Positions 13,501 through 24,700 of a DNA stretch of 64,000 nucleotides are shown here, piece after piece (position 1 is the first letter of the stretch; each line of letters starts with the position of its first letter). Under the pieces are notes generated by a model that did not search any database, was not told where the DNA came from, and saw nothing but the letters and a program-made list of their open reading frames with translations. The stretch is from Zymoseptoria tritici IPO323 (Eukaryota; Ascomycota; Dothideomycetes; Mycosphaerellales; Mycosphaerellaceae): the NCBI RefSeq assembly GCF_000219625.1, contig NC_018211.1, forward strand, positions 620,001-684,000. The letters run 5' to 3'. A program made the translations under genes and the position numbers.

Positions 13501-13862
13501 TTAGACATGTAATAACGCCAGACTGCCCCTACGGATAACAAGAAATAGCAGAACACCTCGTATGTAGCTGCCCTATCTACGATGTATTTAAGCTACTACC
13601 GCTACGATAAGCATAATCTCTACTAGAAATAGTAGAAGATAAGGAACTCCGGAAACACCTTACTACCTTTCTCTCGGATATAAAGATTGCTTCTAGGTCC
13701 TAGTACCTAGCAAGAGGCGAAGACGAGACCGTCTAGCCTACACTCCTTTTACTTTTCCTTATTTGTCTTTCTTTAAAGTCCTTCGATACTAGCTAGCTAC
13801 TATCCTAGGTACGGGTCTTTCCCTAAGGTTAAGAGATACGAGAGAACAACGATTGTACATAG
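10515..13862 (+). pseudogene. LINE ORF2: endonuclease plus reverse transcriptase, RIP-mutated
   Basis: About 1,110 codons stay in one frame. The APE-type endonuclease is marked by EPWT near 10,605, GDFNL at 10,950-10,964 and DLTFIRG near 11,115. The reverse transcriptase shows motif A (FLDVRGAYN, Asp codon 12,252-12,254), motif B (GSPISPIL near 12,432) and the catalytic YVDD at 12,513-12,524. A Cys/His cluster near 13,520-13,575 (CPYG...HLVCSCP) ends the protein. Many TAG and TAA codons stand where Gln or Trp is expected, while the YVDD and GDFNL boxes are intact. In the family this protein nicks the target DNA and copies the element RNA onto it. This copy cannot make it. Confidence 0.85.
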
Positions 13863-13955
13863 ATAGACTACTATCGCGAGACAGCCGTCCTACATAGTTA
13901 TAGACTCCTACAGGACGTAAATGGAACAAACAAACAAACAAACAAACAAACAAAC
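13763..13955 (+). repeat. LINE 3' UTR and (CAAA)n tail
   Basis: The last 190 bp, ending GGACGTAAATGGAACAAAC plus repeats, match the end of the 41,132-41,961 insertion closely. This segment is probably the recognition signal for the LINE reverse transcriptase. Confidence 0.8.
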
Positions 13956-13967
13956 AGTAAGACTATC
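13956..13967. repeat. LINE target-site duplication, right copy
   Basis: Exact 12-bp copy of 8377-8388. The host reading frame continues in register after it. Confidence 0.85.
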
Positions 13968-14234
13968 GCGGCGGCGCTATAGTAGATACGTAAGGATTCG
14001 AACGCCTTTAATGCTCGGTATAAGCGTTAAGAGTAGGCTCTTTAACGCTAGTATAAAGAGAAGATAGAAGAGCGGCGGCTAGCTCGCGAACGTAAGGAGG
14101 CTTAGAGGCGTAACGGCGGTAGTAGTAGCGATACTAATAGGCTTATAAGGCTCGAGCGGTAGGTAGAGCGGACAGATAAGAAGATTAATAGGCTTACGAG
14201 CGTATTAGAGCGTTTAGTAGATAATAGGAAGTAA

Positions 14235-14579
14235 TAAAGGAAGGGTAGTAGAATTAAGGAGATATTATTAAAAATAAGTAGTAGGAGTACCCGGAGGGGT
14301 TGTTTTTGTGGTATATATTATCTAGTATTTACTTACTCGTAGGTGCAACTCCGTCGTCGCCGTAAGGCTCGAATTTATACTATTTTTAGTATAAAAAAGG
14401 GGTCTTAGCGGCTTTTATATAATACTAGACTTATAACTTTAAGTAAATCTAGTACTAAGAATACTATTCGATATACGCCTTAAAAATAGCTCGAATTAAT
14501 AACGCTATCGCCGCGGACGCTATAAATAACACTATAAGGACGACGCGACGACGCGACATACTATTACCGGCACACTACA
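14235..14579. other. Right edge of the first repeat island
   Basis: The TA-rich, RIP-like texture continues to about 14,575 and then gives way to ordinary sequence. No terminal inverted repeat or target duplication was found for this edge, because its partner is probably outside the window or deleted. Confidence 0.5.
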
Positions 14580-16176
14580 TTAAGCAAGCGTAAACGAGGG
14601 TATAAGATGCCAAGGCAACAATAAGGTTAATGTAATCCGGCTCCGCGAGAACGTCGCTAACCACATTGAATTTAGAACACCTTTTTGGTCGACCAGCGAT
14701 AAACATGGTTTAATGACAATTGCGGAGTACTTCACTTCTGGGGCCGATGTGGCGTTGGCGGTACCGTCCAAGCTGTCCCGCATACGCCAGAAGGCCATAG
14801 GCCGTACTCGGTTTCGAACTGAGCTGACCACGGCCAGGAGTTGCAGCCCAAGATCCAGGCAATGAGAATTTGTCGTTGCACACAAGCGGAGTAGGCCGAT
14901 GCATGGAGCCACAGGCTAGACCTGGCGTTGGCGGTACCCGTCCTGTTGTACATCGTGCGGCTGAAGGCGTGGGAGGGAATCTTCCCCGATCTCAGCTACA
15001 CCCGTGGGCCCCTCAGTCGAGCAAACAGGTATCTCCAAAAGTATCATATGGCCGAGCCGTTCCTGCGATGCATGCTGCGTTGCACTCATGATCAAGGCAT
15101 TCAATGGACATAGAAAATTTCTCCGTCTGCTCTTCAAACTGGGACCTGAGTCAGTGTGCCTCCAGGTGCGGCTGACGAAGGATTCGTGGCGTCGATCCAG
15201 CCTCATCGTACCGCTTAGGGTTGCACGATGAGGGGAAATCTCCAATGCAAGGCAACTTGGTCACTTGTTCAATGGCGGCCAGACTCGTTGCCTTTGTGCA
15301 TATGTACATCTTCAATGGCCAGTGTTTCGATCGTGCCTGCAGGGGAAGCAGGTCTGAATCGCAAGACCGAAAGCGAAGGCTGTTAGACATCTTCATCGAG
15401 TAAAGCTGGGCGGGCGAGGGTTCATCCTGTCCGTGCCCGTCCATGCTCATGGAAGTGCTCAGCATTCCCAGTCCGAAGTCGTTGTGAGGTTCTGTAAAAG
15501 GATTGAAGGTATCGCCTAGTATGTGACAGTTTGATTGTCTTTTCAGAAGAAGGAAGAGACAGACTGGAAGCTGGAACCATGAAGCACTTGATGCCGTGAC
15601 TAAGCATGTCATGCCTCAGGCATCAGAAAATATCAATACATGGTAGGATTCTCAGCGCTGAGATACATCGATCGACGGCGTTGAATTGATATTAATACAT
15701 TATACTGAATCTGCTATCGGGCCAGGCTTCTCTCGGGCTCACTCCTAGACCATTCTCATGACATCGGCGGTGGGAGAAGAGACAAATTGGACGGCGCCAA
15801 GTATATTCCAAGCATGCTTTCAGCCGTTCTCTCGATGGAGAACTCGACGATGTCGGGTAGGTTCGTGGCCGAGCGACGAGAGACCCATTTTCTCGAGCCC
15901 CCAGCTCGACGGAAAGCTTCGCATCTGGCAACATAGGTCTGCCGGCCTGAAGAGATAATCGTTGTTGTATTGGGCGGACTCCGTCTTTGATCGAAGAACT
16001 CTGCTCCGGCGGTGGTATTGTTGTCTCATTGTGCAAGAGCACGTCCTGGAGACATCTTGGCTTCCTCAAGCTTGTCAGAGGCCGGACGAGACATGAATTC
16101 CTCATTGCAGTCGACATGTTGGCATAGGTCGCTCGTGGCATAGGTCCGAGCGACCTGTGTAACTCTGGACGTCGTG
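14580..16176. other. Unique-texture region without a confident gene
   Basis: Only short overlapping frames occur on both strands, the largest being minus 15151-15612 (153 codons, ATG) and minus 15692-16180 (162 codons but a TTG start). I recognise no domain in any of them, and splicing between them could not be shown. A 16-bp direct repeat (TGGCGTTGGCGGTACC) lies at 14750-14765 and 14923-14938 inside a weak duplication of about 50 bp. The region may hold decayed or lineage-specific genes next to the repeat island. Confidence 0.5.
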
Positions 16177-16788
16177 TCAAACCACCTCATCCACCGCTAT
16201 CACACCACCGGCGCTTGCTCGAACCCACAACTCTCCATTGATGATCATGCTTTCTCTCTTCGATGGCCGTATCCGGACAGTGCGGTCGGCGGAAGCGGTT
16301 CTGATGTGTATCTTAGGAACGCTCAGATCGAGCGGCAGCAGGATTGGAATGGAACCAGTCGTAGGACTCGCGTCGTCGGCTTGCGTGTAAGTCGCAAAAG
16401 GAATGCTGTAAGACTTGTGATGTCTTGATCGCTCCGTCGTAACCGTCAGAGGCGTTTCGATAGCGTTCACGGCACCGCTAAAAAACTCCGCTCTTCTGCA
16501 ACGATCGCTGGCCCAATGAGCTGGAAGGGTCCGCTTCCGTACGTTCTTGCCACACCTGTTGCAGGATGTGTTCTCGTCGACGCTGTGCTCAGTTTGTGTG
16601 TGGCGGTCCAGAATATCCTTGCGGGCGAAGTATTCCCCGCAGTTGTGAGCAGGACACATCAGTTGCTCGACGGCGCGATGCACCGCCCTCACATGCCGGG
16701 TCAAACTTGTCCTGGCAGAGAATTGTTGTTCACAAGTGGTGCATGCAAAGGGTCCCATCTCGAGAGAGGATCGTCCAGATGCTGTCAT
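16177..16788 (-). CDS. C2H2 zinc-finger protein
   Basis: The chosen start at 16788 (context GTCGCCATGAC) gives 203 residues; an in-frame ATG at 17,097 would give 306, but the extra part looks like leader sequence. Three Cys/His units follow each other: C16-C19-H32-H37, C45-C50-H63-H68 and a variant C76-C79-H91-C97. The first two have the 12-residue spacing and hydrophobic core of classical C2H2 fingers (FACTTCEQQFSARTSLTRH). The C-terminal half is low in motifs. Such proteins usually bind DNA as transcription factors in the nucleus, but the target is unknown. It stands alone on the minus strand between the repeat island and the LPMO gene. A possible donor (GGTAAGGTATAA near 17,025) leaves room for an upstream exon, so the 5' end is uncertain. 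Confidence 0.65.
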   Translation of the reverse strand: MTASGRSSLEMGPFACTTCEQQFSARTSLTRHVRAVHRAVEQLMCPAHNCGEYFARKDILDRHTQTEHSVDENTSCNRCGKNVRKRTLPAHWASDRCRRAEFFSGAVNAIETPLTVTTERSRHHKSYSIPFATYTQADDASPTTGSIPILLPLDLSVPKIHIRTASADRTVRIRPSKRESMIINGELWVRASAGGVIAVDEVV

Positions 16789-18318
16789 GGCGACTAATAG
16801 ACTTGGGGTGGATTGTAGCTTCGTCTTTCTTCGCAGCGCGTGCGACTGCGGGCCAGGCGTTTTCGACGTTCGAGATGTACTTCTCACAAAGTAGGAGAAA
16901 GTTTCCAGAGAGTTGTCGGCGATCAAGATACCCTTTGATTTGATCGAGCGTTGAAGCAAGGAAGAGGTAGGTCGGGCCGTTCTGTAGACAAGAATAAATT
17001 GCTTGGATTCGTGTTTATACCTTACCTGGGCATGTACGGGAATCCGCCGACGTTTATACTCCGCGCTCGTGACCGCGCAGACTTTGTGCGATGTCATATA
17101 CGAGTAGTGGCGCTGCTGATGAGTTGCGGTGTGCCTGTTGCTATTCAAGTCCCAGGCAATAATAAGAGAAAATGGCCCGATTGTTATTGCCCTGCGCCAA
17201 TATGTGACGTTGGCGGCACCCGTGGTGCCGTGAAGGCTGGCTATTGCGACAACAGCTTGTCATCGGCAATGTTGATCACTGTACTCCAGCGTGGAAATTA
17301 GCCAAAGAACGATGTCCTAGGCCTGCGACTTCTATTCGAGGGAGAAGCTCGCGACCCATTCGGATCTTAATAGGTTTCACGGCTCTCATCTGGCTCGGTA
17401 TTCTCTCATCAGAAGTCCAGATTCGAGACCGAGTCAGAACCAGGGCGGCACACGTGCAGCTGAAGCAGGATTTCATGCATGTCGTCACTGCCGCTCTCGC
17501 GAGTCGCGTGTACTTGTTGATGGCAGTCCAGAATCGATGCACGCATCAACGCAGGGACGATGCGAAGATCGTGGCAGGTCTTGGGCCCGCACCAGATGGA
17601 AATCGGTATAGTGCTAGCATTCTGTCAGTGTTTCTCCATCCAAGTGAAACTGCACCGGCGGAAGTTGAAACTGCCTGGCGCGATATCGCCTTAGAAATTG
17701 AGATGGATCAATGAACTGGTCGCATTGAAGTGAAGATGAGTGAACATGTAGGTAAGATAAGATCGTGCGAGCAGGAACGCGTATTTGGGGCGGCGTGGTT
17801 ACTCCTTCGGGCGTTCCGAAAGAACGCTAGCACATTCAGGGACGAGCCGTCAACAACAACACGTCCAGATTCTGGAGGGCGCGAAACAACTTCACTTCAC
17901 CTTGTACACTAACATGAAGACCCGCGTGGCAAAGCCACTTCTCGATCACAGTTATCATAGTAGTGGCGCTAGGATAGGGAGCTGGCAGGTCGGACCTCAA
18001 AGCTCCTCATCATCTTGACAGAAGGTAGTTGAAGAAGACGACACATACAAGCACGAGTAGCAAAGACGTGAGAGTTATACGAGAGAGAGAAGAAGTTCGC
18101 TAAAAGTCATGATTCATATTCTAGTATGCTCGCTCGCTGATGCGGCTGGATGGAGGCACTTTCCGCCTTCAACACTCTAGCCTCGCGCAAACAAATTCAA
18201 TCTCAATGTAAGCAGAAAGGCCAGAACGCCCGCCCAATGCAGTCTGTGAAGCTCATTCTATCCCAGTAACGCCGGCAAGTTCAGTTCCAAGCACATTTTT
18301 CAGATCATCTCCCTTTCC
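16789..18318. other. Intergenic region, no confident gene
   Basis: Contains the possible leader or upstream exon of the zinc-finger gene and short frames such as plus 17244-17714 (156 codons) and minus 17276-17542, none with recognisable content. The part near 18,000-18,318 is probably the 3' UTR of the LPMO gene. Confidence 0.4.
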
Positions 18319-19491
18319 TCAGAAGTGCCCATGTTGCCCGTGAGCATGTCTCCTCCCAAGCAGCCCTCTGCGCATGATGGTACCGTTCGAGCAAGTCGTA
18401 CCGGGTGCAACAGCTTGAGGCACAGCGCAGCCATTGTCGCAGATGCCGAAGTGCATGGCGTCAATGCAGACGATGGCGCCTGGAGTTGAGCATGCGACCT
18501 TGGGTGCGGTGCAGGCGCGGGTGCTGGATGAGTTGGAGTAGGGAGCTGCGGCTGGTGGAGTGTAGGCGGGTGGTGCAGCTGAGGGAGCTGGCGGAGCTGA
18601 TGCGGGTGCGGAAATTGGTGTAGGCGCAGTGGTTGGCGCAGGGGCGGAGGTTGGCGCAGGCATTGATACCGGAGCGGAGGACGCAACTGGCGCAGCGGTG
18701 GGAGAGGCTTGAGACTCAGGTGGGCCGCCGGCGTAGGTTGGCGCAGCGGGGGCACTTCCGCCTCCACCGCCAGCCGCGCAACCTTCACCAGTTGGGATAG
18801 CCAGGGGGTATGGGTCGCCCTGGGTCATAGTGGTGACATACTTGCCAGGGTTTGGGAACTGAACGTTGATACTCTCGGTCGTAGGGCAAGTGTCGATCGC
18901 TGCAAGGTTTGCAACGAACATGGCCGGGAAATCTTTCATCTCTGAGCCGTCGCCACCGGTGATTTGGGCGTTGACGCAATTCATGTAAAGCTCTCTGTTG
19001 CCTACTGTGTTGTACCATGTCCATGCGAGAATTGCATGACCATCCTTGACACCCTTGGGAATGGTGAAGGGGAAGTCGTTGACGCAATCAGTCGCACCGG
19101 GCTTGCAGGCAATTGCCTTCTCCAGGTTGCCCTTTGTATCAGCCGGGCAGCCACCCAGAATGGAGTAGATGACAAGCCAGTTCTTGGGGTCCTTCTGCTT
19201 GACAGGATCGGTCTCGTAGGTCAAGCTGAGTTGGCAGGAGCCGCCGCCGTGGACAGCCGTGTTTGCGCCTTCAGCAAGCTCGAACGAAAGCATCTGTTTG
19301 GAGCCAGCCGCAAAGGACTGACCACCAGTGGTGGGGAGCTCAACGCCGTGGCAGGGGAAGTTGGAACCAGAAGGTTCGAGAGGGTCCTTGGGAAAGGTGC
19401 CCGGGATGGGTTCAGGGGAGTTGATGAACATATGGGCGGAGGTGGCGGACAAGAGGAGGCTTGCAGCCAAGAGAGTCTTGGTGAGCGACAT
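18319..19491 (-). CDS. Secreted AA11-type lytic polysaccharide monooxygenase
   Basis: The 390-residue product begins with a signal peptide (MSLTKTLLAASLLLSATSA) and cleavage leaves His at the mature N-terminus, as the copper histidine brace needs. The second brace His is in VHGGGSCQ (mature His62) and the axial Tyr is in NRELYMNC (mature Tyr150); both motifs match the AA11 family, which oxidises chitin. After the catalytic domain comes a Pro/Ala/Ser linker of about 90 residues. A C-terminal Cys-rich module follows (from CTAPKVAC), like the X278 module found on AA11 proteins. The frame is open 97 codons upstream of this ATG, but the signal peptide fixes the start. It has no intron. The likely role is chitin modification outside the cell, in wall remodelling or degradation of other fungi or arthropods. 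The family call comes from remembered motifs. Confidence 0.85.
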   Translation of the reverse strand: MSLTKTLLAASLLLSATSAHMFINSPEPIPGTFPKDPLEPSGSNFPCHGVELPTTGGQSFAAGSKQMLSFELAEGANTAVHGGGSCQLSLTYETDPVKQKDPKNWLVIYSILGGCPADTKGNLEKAIACKPGATDCVNDFPFTIPKGVKDGHAILAWTWYNTVGNRELYMNCVNAQITGGDGSEMKDFPAMFVANLAAIDTCPTTESINVQFPNPGKYVTTMTQGDPYPLAIPTGEGCAAGGGGGSAPAAPTYAGGPPESQASPTAAPVASSAPVSMPAPTSAPAPTTAPTPISAPASAPPAPSAAPPAYTPPAAAPYSNSSSTRACTAPKVACSTPGAIVCIDAMHFGICDNGCAVPQAVAPGTTCSNGTIMRRGLLGRRHAHGQHGHF

Positions 19492-20828
19492 CTTCGATGT
19501 CGTGTGTGTGTGGTTGTTTGGTTCGTGCAGTTGTTCTCGTTCAGGTTGTTTTGCGGTCTGATTCTGTGTGGTGGTCTGGTTTGTGAGTTGGAGGTCTGGA
19601 AGAGGAAGATGTATTGAGGTCGGGTTTGAACGGTCTAAATAGAAAGAAGAGTCAATATGGAATGATGAAGGACGTGACTTGTACAAGTAACGTGCGCAAG
19701 ACAATGGGATTCTGCGAGGCGATTCGATTGTGAATGAACAATGGAATAGGACAATGGGGTTTTGTGTCTTGGGTCGACACAATAACAGGCAGGTGAATGG
19801 TATTGTATGATCGCGAGCCTAGACCGAGCGCTGTTCTTCAATGGAAAATGGTATTGTGTGCGCTGAAGGGCCTAGGTGACGGGAGTACAAGTGTGTTGTG
19901 TCGTGGAGTGGAGTCGGATGCCGGGTGACACTTCAACTCACCTCTGAGGTCCGCTTGGTGAAGTCTTGGTGAACTGTTTCAGATCCGGATCTGTCCGTCA
20001 AAGGAGTGTGTCTTGTGTTCTTGGAGACTCGCCAGGAGCACGGCGCAAAACAGCGAAAAGAGCGAAAAGTCGGCAATTGGTCGAGTGAATGCCTTAGTGT
20101 AGGTTGATGTAACAAGTTCGATTTGCGCAGGTTCCCAAATTCTGGTACGTTTGTCTTTCTGTTTGTTGATCAATCGGACAAAGCCGGCCGGCCCGAAATG
20201 GGAGTCGATAAAATCGTCTTATAGCTGGATGTTCTTTGTGTCAGATTTAGTGTTATATAACGATTTTGTAAAGGTCGATTGGCCAAAGATGGTACTTGGG
20301 CTGCGGAATTGAGTCATGATAGAGCACTGTTGTCGACGGCTGGAGACAATCAAGCCTATTGTATGCGGCCAGGTCTCTCCGATCGTATGCGTTGTAGCTC
20401 GATGAGATGCGCAGCAGATGGCTCTTAGCTTGCTAAGTCCTTCAGTAAATCTCATCGAGCTTATCGCTTTGGCATCGGATCGCTCGTCTTGTCTCGATGA
20501 TGTCGATGTTCCGATGTGCCAGGGCAGCCACAGCCTACCCGCCTAGGTGTGACACTGCGTGGTCCGGCAATCAAGGCGTTTGCGCATGGCCATTGCTGAT
20601 CCGATCACACCAGTCCACGCCAACGGTTCGAGGGGTGCGATATGCAATCTTGCCCAGTTCAGAGGAACAGATGACCGGCATCGCATGCTTGGATCCATGC
20701 GCGGGTCGTCAAGGCAAAAGAAACACTAACTTGCCACATTCAGCAGCATCCCATTCTCCAGACCCTGAGAGCTCGGTCGAAGTCGACCCTCAACCCTCGT
20801 AGTCGTCAGTCGTCAAGCCTTCACAACT
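19492..20828. other. Upstream region of the LPMO gene, no gene seen
   Basis: About 1.3 kb between the LPMO start and the phosphatase stop, both on the minus strand. A pyrimidine-rich leader precedes the LPMO start on its strand (about 19,500-19,620). The plus-strand frame 20497-20802 has no recognisable content. Confidence 0.4.
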
Positions 20829-21395
20829 TCACAACTTCGCATCCCTCTTCCCTCCCCTCCCCACCCTCCCCTCCTTAACCTCCTCCTCCCACCGTCCCAA
20901 CTGCTCCCAAAACCCCTCATTCGGCCTCCCAACCCCCCTCCCCTCCCTAACCCACTCCAACGCCTCCTCCCTCCCAACCCCAAACTTCCACATCAAATAC
21001 GCAGTCGCCACGCTCGCGCTTCGACTCACTCCCAACGCACAGTGCACAAAGACATTAGCACCCGACTGCAGCGCTTCATCGATAAACTCACATGTCTTTG
21101 GGAAAGAAGACAGGAGATCTTGCCTTTCGTTGTCTTCAGCGTCAATGATGAGCCGTGTGTAGCCTGATAGTGAGGAGGGAGAGTCTGTGACAGGGTAGTC
21201 GAGGACGGTGAGGATGTGTGTTATCTTGGCTGCAGCGATGGGGTCGGGTGAGGTTTCGAAAGCACGGAGGCCGCCGATGTAGAGCTTGCCGGGGGGTGTT
21301 TGCTTGTGATATTGCTCGGGGATTTTGATGTGTGAGATGGGGGAGATGTGTTTGAGAGAGGTGGTGAGGTGGGAGAACTGCCACATTCGGGCCAT
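20829..21395 (-). CDS. Small atypical dual-specificity protein phosphatase
   Basis: The 188-residue protein is a single phosphatase domain. The active-site loop reads VHCALGVSRSA, giving the HCx5R signature with Cys119 and Arg125. A likely general-acid Asp lies in the IDAEDNE segment (Asp86 or Asp89). KLYIGGLRAFE near residue 38 and ITHILTVLD near 58 are typical of atypical DUSPs. It removes phosphate from Ser/Thr and Tyr residues in the family; the substrate is unknown. There is no zinc-binding extension as in Yvh1 and no MAP-kinase-binding domain. The gene has ATG at 21393-21395 and no visible intron. It lies about 395 bp downstream of TRA1 on the same strand. The Arg/Gly-rich tail is short. 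Confidence 0.85.
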   Translation of the reverse strand: MARMWQFSHLTTSLKHISPISHIKIPEQYHKQTPPGKLYIGGLRAFETSPDPIAAAKITHILTVLDYPVTDSPSSLSGYTRLIIDAEDNERQDLLSSFPKTCEFIDEALQSGANVFVHCALGVSRSASVATAYLMWKFGVGREEALEWVREGRGVGRPNEGFWEQLGRWEEEVKEGRVGRGGKRDAKL

Positions 21396-21790
21396 GGTCG
21401 GATTGAGAGGAGAGGATGGGCTATGCTGAATGATTCATTGGGAGGTAGTGAGGAAGGGAGCGAAGTGAAGTATTGAGCGATGCGAGGTGCCTCGGCTTCA
21501 AGAAGATATTGCTTACATAAGGTAATCGTCTTGTGAAAGAGAGGGAGAGTGAAGACACGAGGCAACGAGCATGAACATAACGCAATGAACTCGTTACAAA
21601 GATAAGATATCTGCGATACACACTCCTACCACTCTTTCACTCAAATACACAACCACAACGCCACGCTAAACTGACCCAACAATTTGTCTCCACCCTCCAT
21701 TCCCTTCCCTCCAAACGCCTCGCTGAAGCGCATCGCATCACATCAATTCCTTTCCTCCCTCCCTCCCTCTCCTCCATGCTTCTCCCTTCC

Positions 21791-24700
21791 CTACAACCAC
21801 GGCATCCAAATCAAATCCGTCTGACTCAACTTCTCCGGATTCGTCGCCTTGGCAATCAAATCCAACGCACTCTGACACGCCGGCAAATTATTCCCCGTCG
21901 GCTCTTTCGCCAACACGACCGCTTTGTTCACAATCGCATCCGCGTTCCTCTGGACATGGTCTCTCATATCGATCTCCTTCTGCCCGCGGTGGGAATTCGT
22001 GTACCAGAACTGGATCTCATCGCGAATAAAGATGGAGAGGTGGTGTTCCAGTTCGGAGTTGGAGTGGGCGGAGTCGTGCGGGGCGGCGACGGCGGTGGAG
22101 GGAGCGGCGGCGTTGACTCCGGCTGCTGCTGCGGGAGGCGTCGTGGAGACGGTGCTGTCGGAGGTGAGGCAGCGGGCGATGGCCATGAGTGCGCAGGTGA
22201 AGATGCCTTCGGTGTGAATCGGGCCCATCAGGACTTGCAAGTTGGGTGTCAGACGGAAAGGTACCGGCTCTGGCTGGTGGAAGCTCGGTCGGTTGGCCAG
22301 CATAAATGGCAACAATTCCGAACCCCAGATGTTGCCATTCCCCTTCGCGATGTGCATCTTGTTGGGGTAGCGCACCGTCATGTACATCGTGAAAGTGATG
22401 TACGTCAACGCCGCCAGCTGGTAGGAGAATTGCCTCCGGAACAGCCAGAACGAGTCGTAAGACGGGTACGTCGCGGCGAAGTAGTTGCGCACCAAATCCT
22501 TGGGCACGTAACGATCCTGCACGTAATTGAGCGACTCGATGCGCATGTTGAGCCACTGGTCCTGCTTCATCGGCGAGCTGTTGCGCATCTTCTCCATGGT
22601 AAACATGATCGGCTCGTCCTTGTCCAGCTCATTCCGGCGACAATAGTCCTCATACACCGCTTGCAGTGTGACATACGAAGCATCATCCTGGATCATGCGA
22701 ATCGAAGGCGAAAGCGGAACCATGACCGGCAGATGGAACTGCAGATTTCTCCTCCGCGACTCCTTCTTCTTAGAAAGGGTGCTGTTGAAGATCCGGAACA
22801 GCTGCAAGATACGCTCTTCACGTCGACTGTGTCGCGGCGCAGGATGCTGGATAGCGAATGGATGGACACTGCCGTCGTGACCGCGAATCTTGAGTCTGCG
22901 ATGACAGCCCGCCACACCTCGTACAAGGTCGACAACAGGCAGGAAGCGTTCGATTCTAACAAAGTCCTGGTTCTTGTCCTTGTGCTGGAGGTATTGCCCC
23001 GGGATCTCGACCTCGTCAAACCAGACGAAGCGGAAGCCACTGAGGTGAGTCGACTCAGCGAGGTGGAAAGTTGATGATCTCCGGTCGAGCCGCTCAGCAA
23101 GCTTGTCGCGCCATCGCCTCAGCTTGACAATGTACTCCAGCATGGTCGGCTTCTTGGTAACAAAGTCCATCTCGAAAGCCTTGCGAATGTGCGGCGGCAA
23201 GATGCTCTCCGCAAAGCGAGTAATGTTCGCCTCCGTCTGCGGTGGAAGCTTATTCTCCGCGGTGAACGAAGAAGGCGACCGACCGACATAGCTCAGAGCA
23301 TCGTTCAACAATGCCACGATAAGCCGGTACGCATCTTCATCCGGAGGACACTTGAAGTGACGCTGAATCTGCTCAACCATAGCTTCCATCGAAGCGTACA
23401 GCAGCGGGAACGCAGTGCGAAGCGTGATGACAAGCAGCTCGGTGTGCTCCCACGGTTTCTTCGGCTTCGGCGCTTCTTCCTTCTTCGCCTCCTCAGTGCC
23501 CTCCATCTTGGTATCCTCACCGGCAGTGGCATTACCACTAGCCTGCACCGCCTCCCCACCACTAGTCGCAGTAGCAGGTCTCGACTGACTCCCATCACCA
23601 CTCTCCGGTCTCGCCGGCGACTCCGTCTTAACCGCCTCTCCAGCCTGCTGCTTCGCCTTCTGCGCCTTCTCCTTCTGCTCGCGCAGCAACTGCGACTTGC
23701 GAATGACCTGCATATCCTCATGCGAAGTCCTCAGTTGGAAGTGCAGCGCTTGCGGATACGTCTTGGCCAGGTTCGTGAGGATCTGATGAGCGATATTGGC
23801 TTCACTCTCGGACCGAGATAGGTTGTTAAGCAGTTGCGGAATGAACGTGACCCAGTACCACCACGGATGATCACCATGATAGTCGTAGAACTTCTGTGAT
23901 AGCTGGCCCTCCGCGTCGTCCAGACTGAGCAGCCACAAGATGCGACTTAGCAACTTCCTCGACTTGGCGCTCTTGTATTGTCCCGCGGCTTCGAGGTAGC
24001 AGCTCAGCGCATTCGATCCCAGCTCCAAGTTGGTCGGCTCCTCCTTGAACAGCTTGTCACTGTAGCGTCCCCACTCAGCCCAAGCCTTGGGCAGCTTGAT
24101 GTCAAAGAACAGCGCCGAGCCAAAAGCGTCACTAGCTTCTTCCTTTTGATTGAGCTTGCTGAGGAACATACCCTTGAGCGTGTAAAACTCCGCTTTCTGC
24201 TGCGGCCCGAAGTAGTTCAGGTTGGTGTTGTTGATGACGTCCAGTCCATTCGTCAACTCGCTCGGGTTCTGGTAATGGCACTTTGCTTGCTCTCTCAGCT
24301 TAAGGAAAGCTTCTTGGATCTCGATGTTCGGCAGAGTGTAGATCTTGCTGAGTTGCGTAATGCACACCTCCGGCATCTGGTGCTTTCTCGCAACATGAGC
24401 GAAGCGATTGATGATCCACGCCGTCTCATGGTACCCTCGATACGCATAAGAATTGCCCGTCGCGTTGGCGCCATTATTCGGCAGCAAGCTGAGGTACGTG
24501 CCGTTGATGAGCTGGAAGATGTGCTGTCTCCAAGTCACCAAGTCTTGCCAGGCATTGATGTCGTCCCACAAGTTCGGCAGACGATCACGCCATGTGCTCA
24601 GCAACACCTTCAGCTCCTGCGATTTGGTATCCAAATTCCCTGCATTGGTCTGCGCCAAACTCTGACAAATGACACTAGCATCATGCAACTCCACCAACTG

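Larger units (their letters stand above)
8389..13955 (+). mobile_element. Near full-length Tad-like LINE (non-LTR retrotransposon), RIP-inactivated
   Basis: The 5,567-bp insert is flanked by the 12-bp direct repeat AGTAAGACTATC and ends in a (CAAA)n tail, the signature of target-primed reverse transcription. It has a 5' leader of roughly 0.9 kb (8389-9330), ORF1, ORF2 with endonuclease and reverse transcriptase, and a short 3' UTR. Both ORFs keep their frames with no indels; only premature TAA/TAG codons and lost start codons disable it. The two-ORF layout, the RT motifs and the C-terminal Cys/His cluster place it near the fungal Tad clade. Confidence 0.85.
8110..14234 (+). pseudogene. C-terminal coding remnant of an older element, split by the LINE
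   Basis: The frame from 8110 to 8388 encodes a charged tail (EEYY-type start, then KKKTTKELAAKEKRKEA and a Ser run). It resumes in the same register from 13,968 to a TAA at 14,232-14,234, with KEKIEERRLARERKEA and a coiled-coil-like ending. Removing the LINE and one copy of its 12-bp target duplication restores a single frame across the junction, which shows that the LINE landed inside a coding sequence. The tail resembles the basic C-terminal ends of fungal pogo/Fot-type transposases, but the catalytic part is not recognisable, so the class stays open. Confidence 0.55.

Noticed and set aside
18964..19617. 217-codon plus-strand frame
   Set aside because: Antisense to the LPMO signal peptide and catalytic domain, with no recognisable content.
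21776..23074. 432-codon plus-strand frame
   Set aside because: It lies fully antisense to the TRA1 C-terminus, is Arg/His/Leu-rich and has no motif; it is a codon-use shadow, like the other long frames opposite TRA1.
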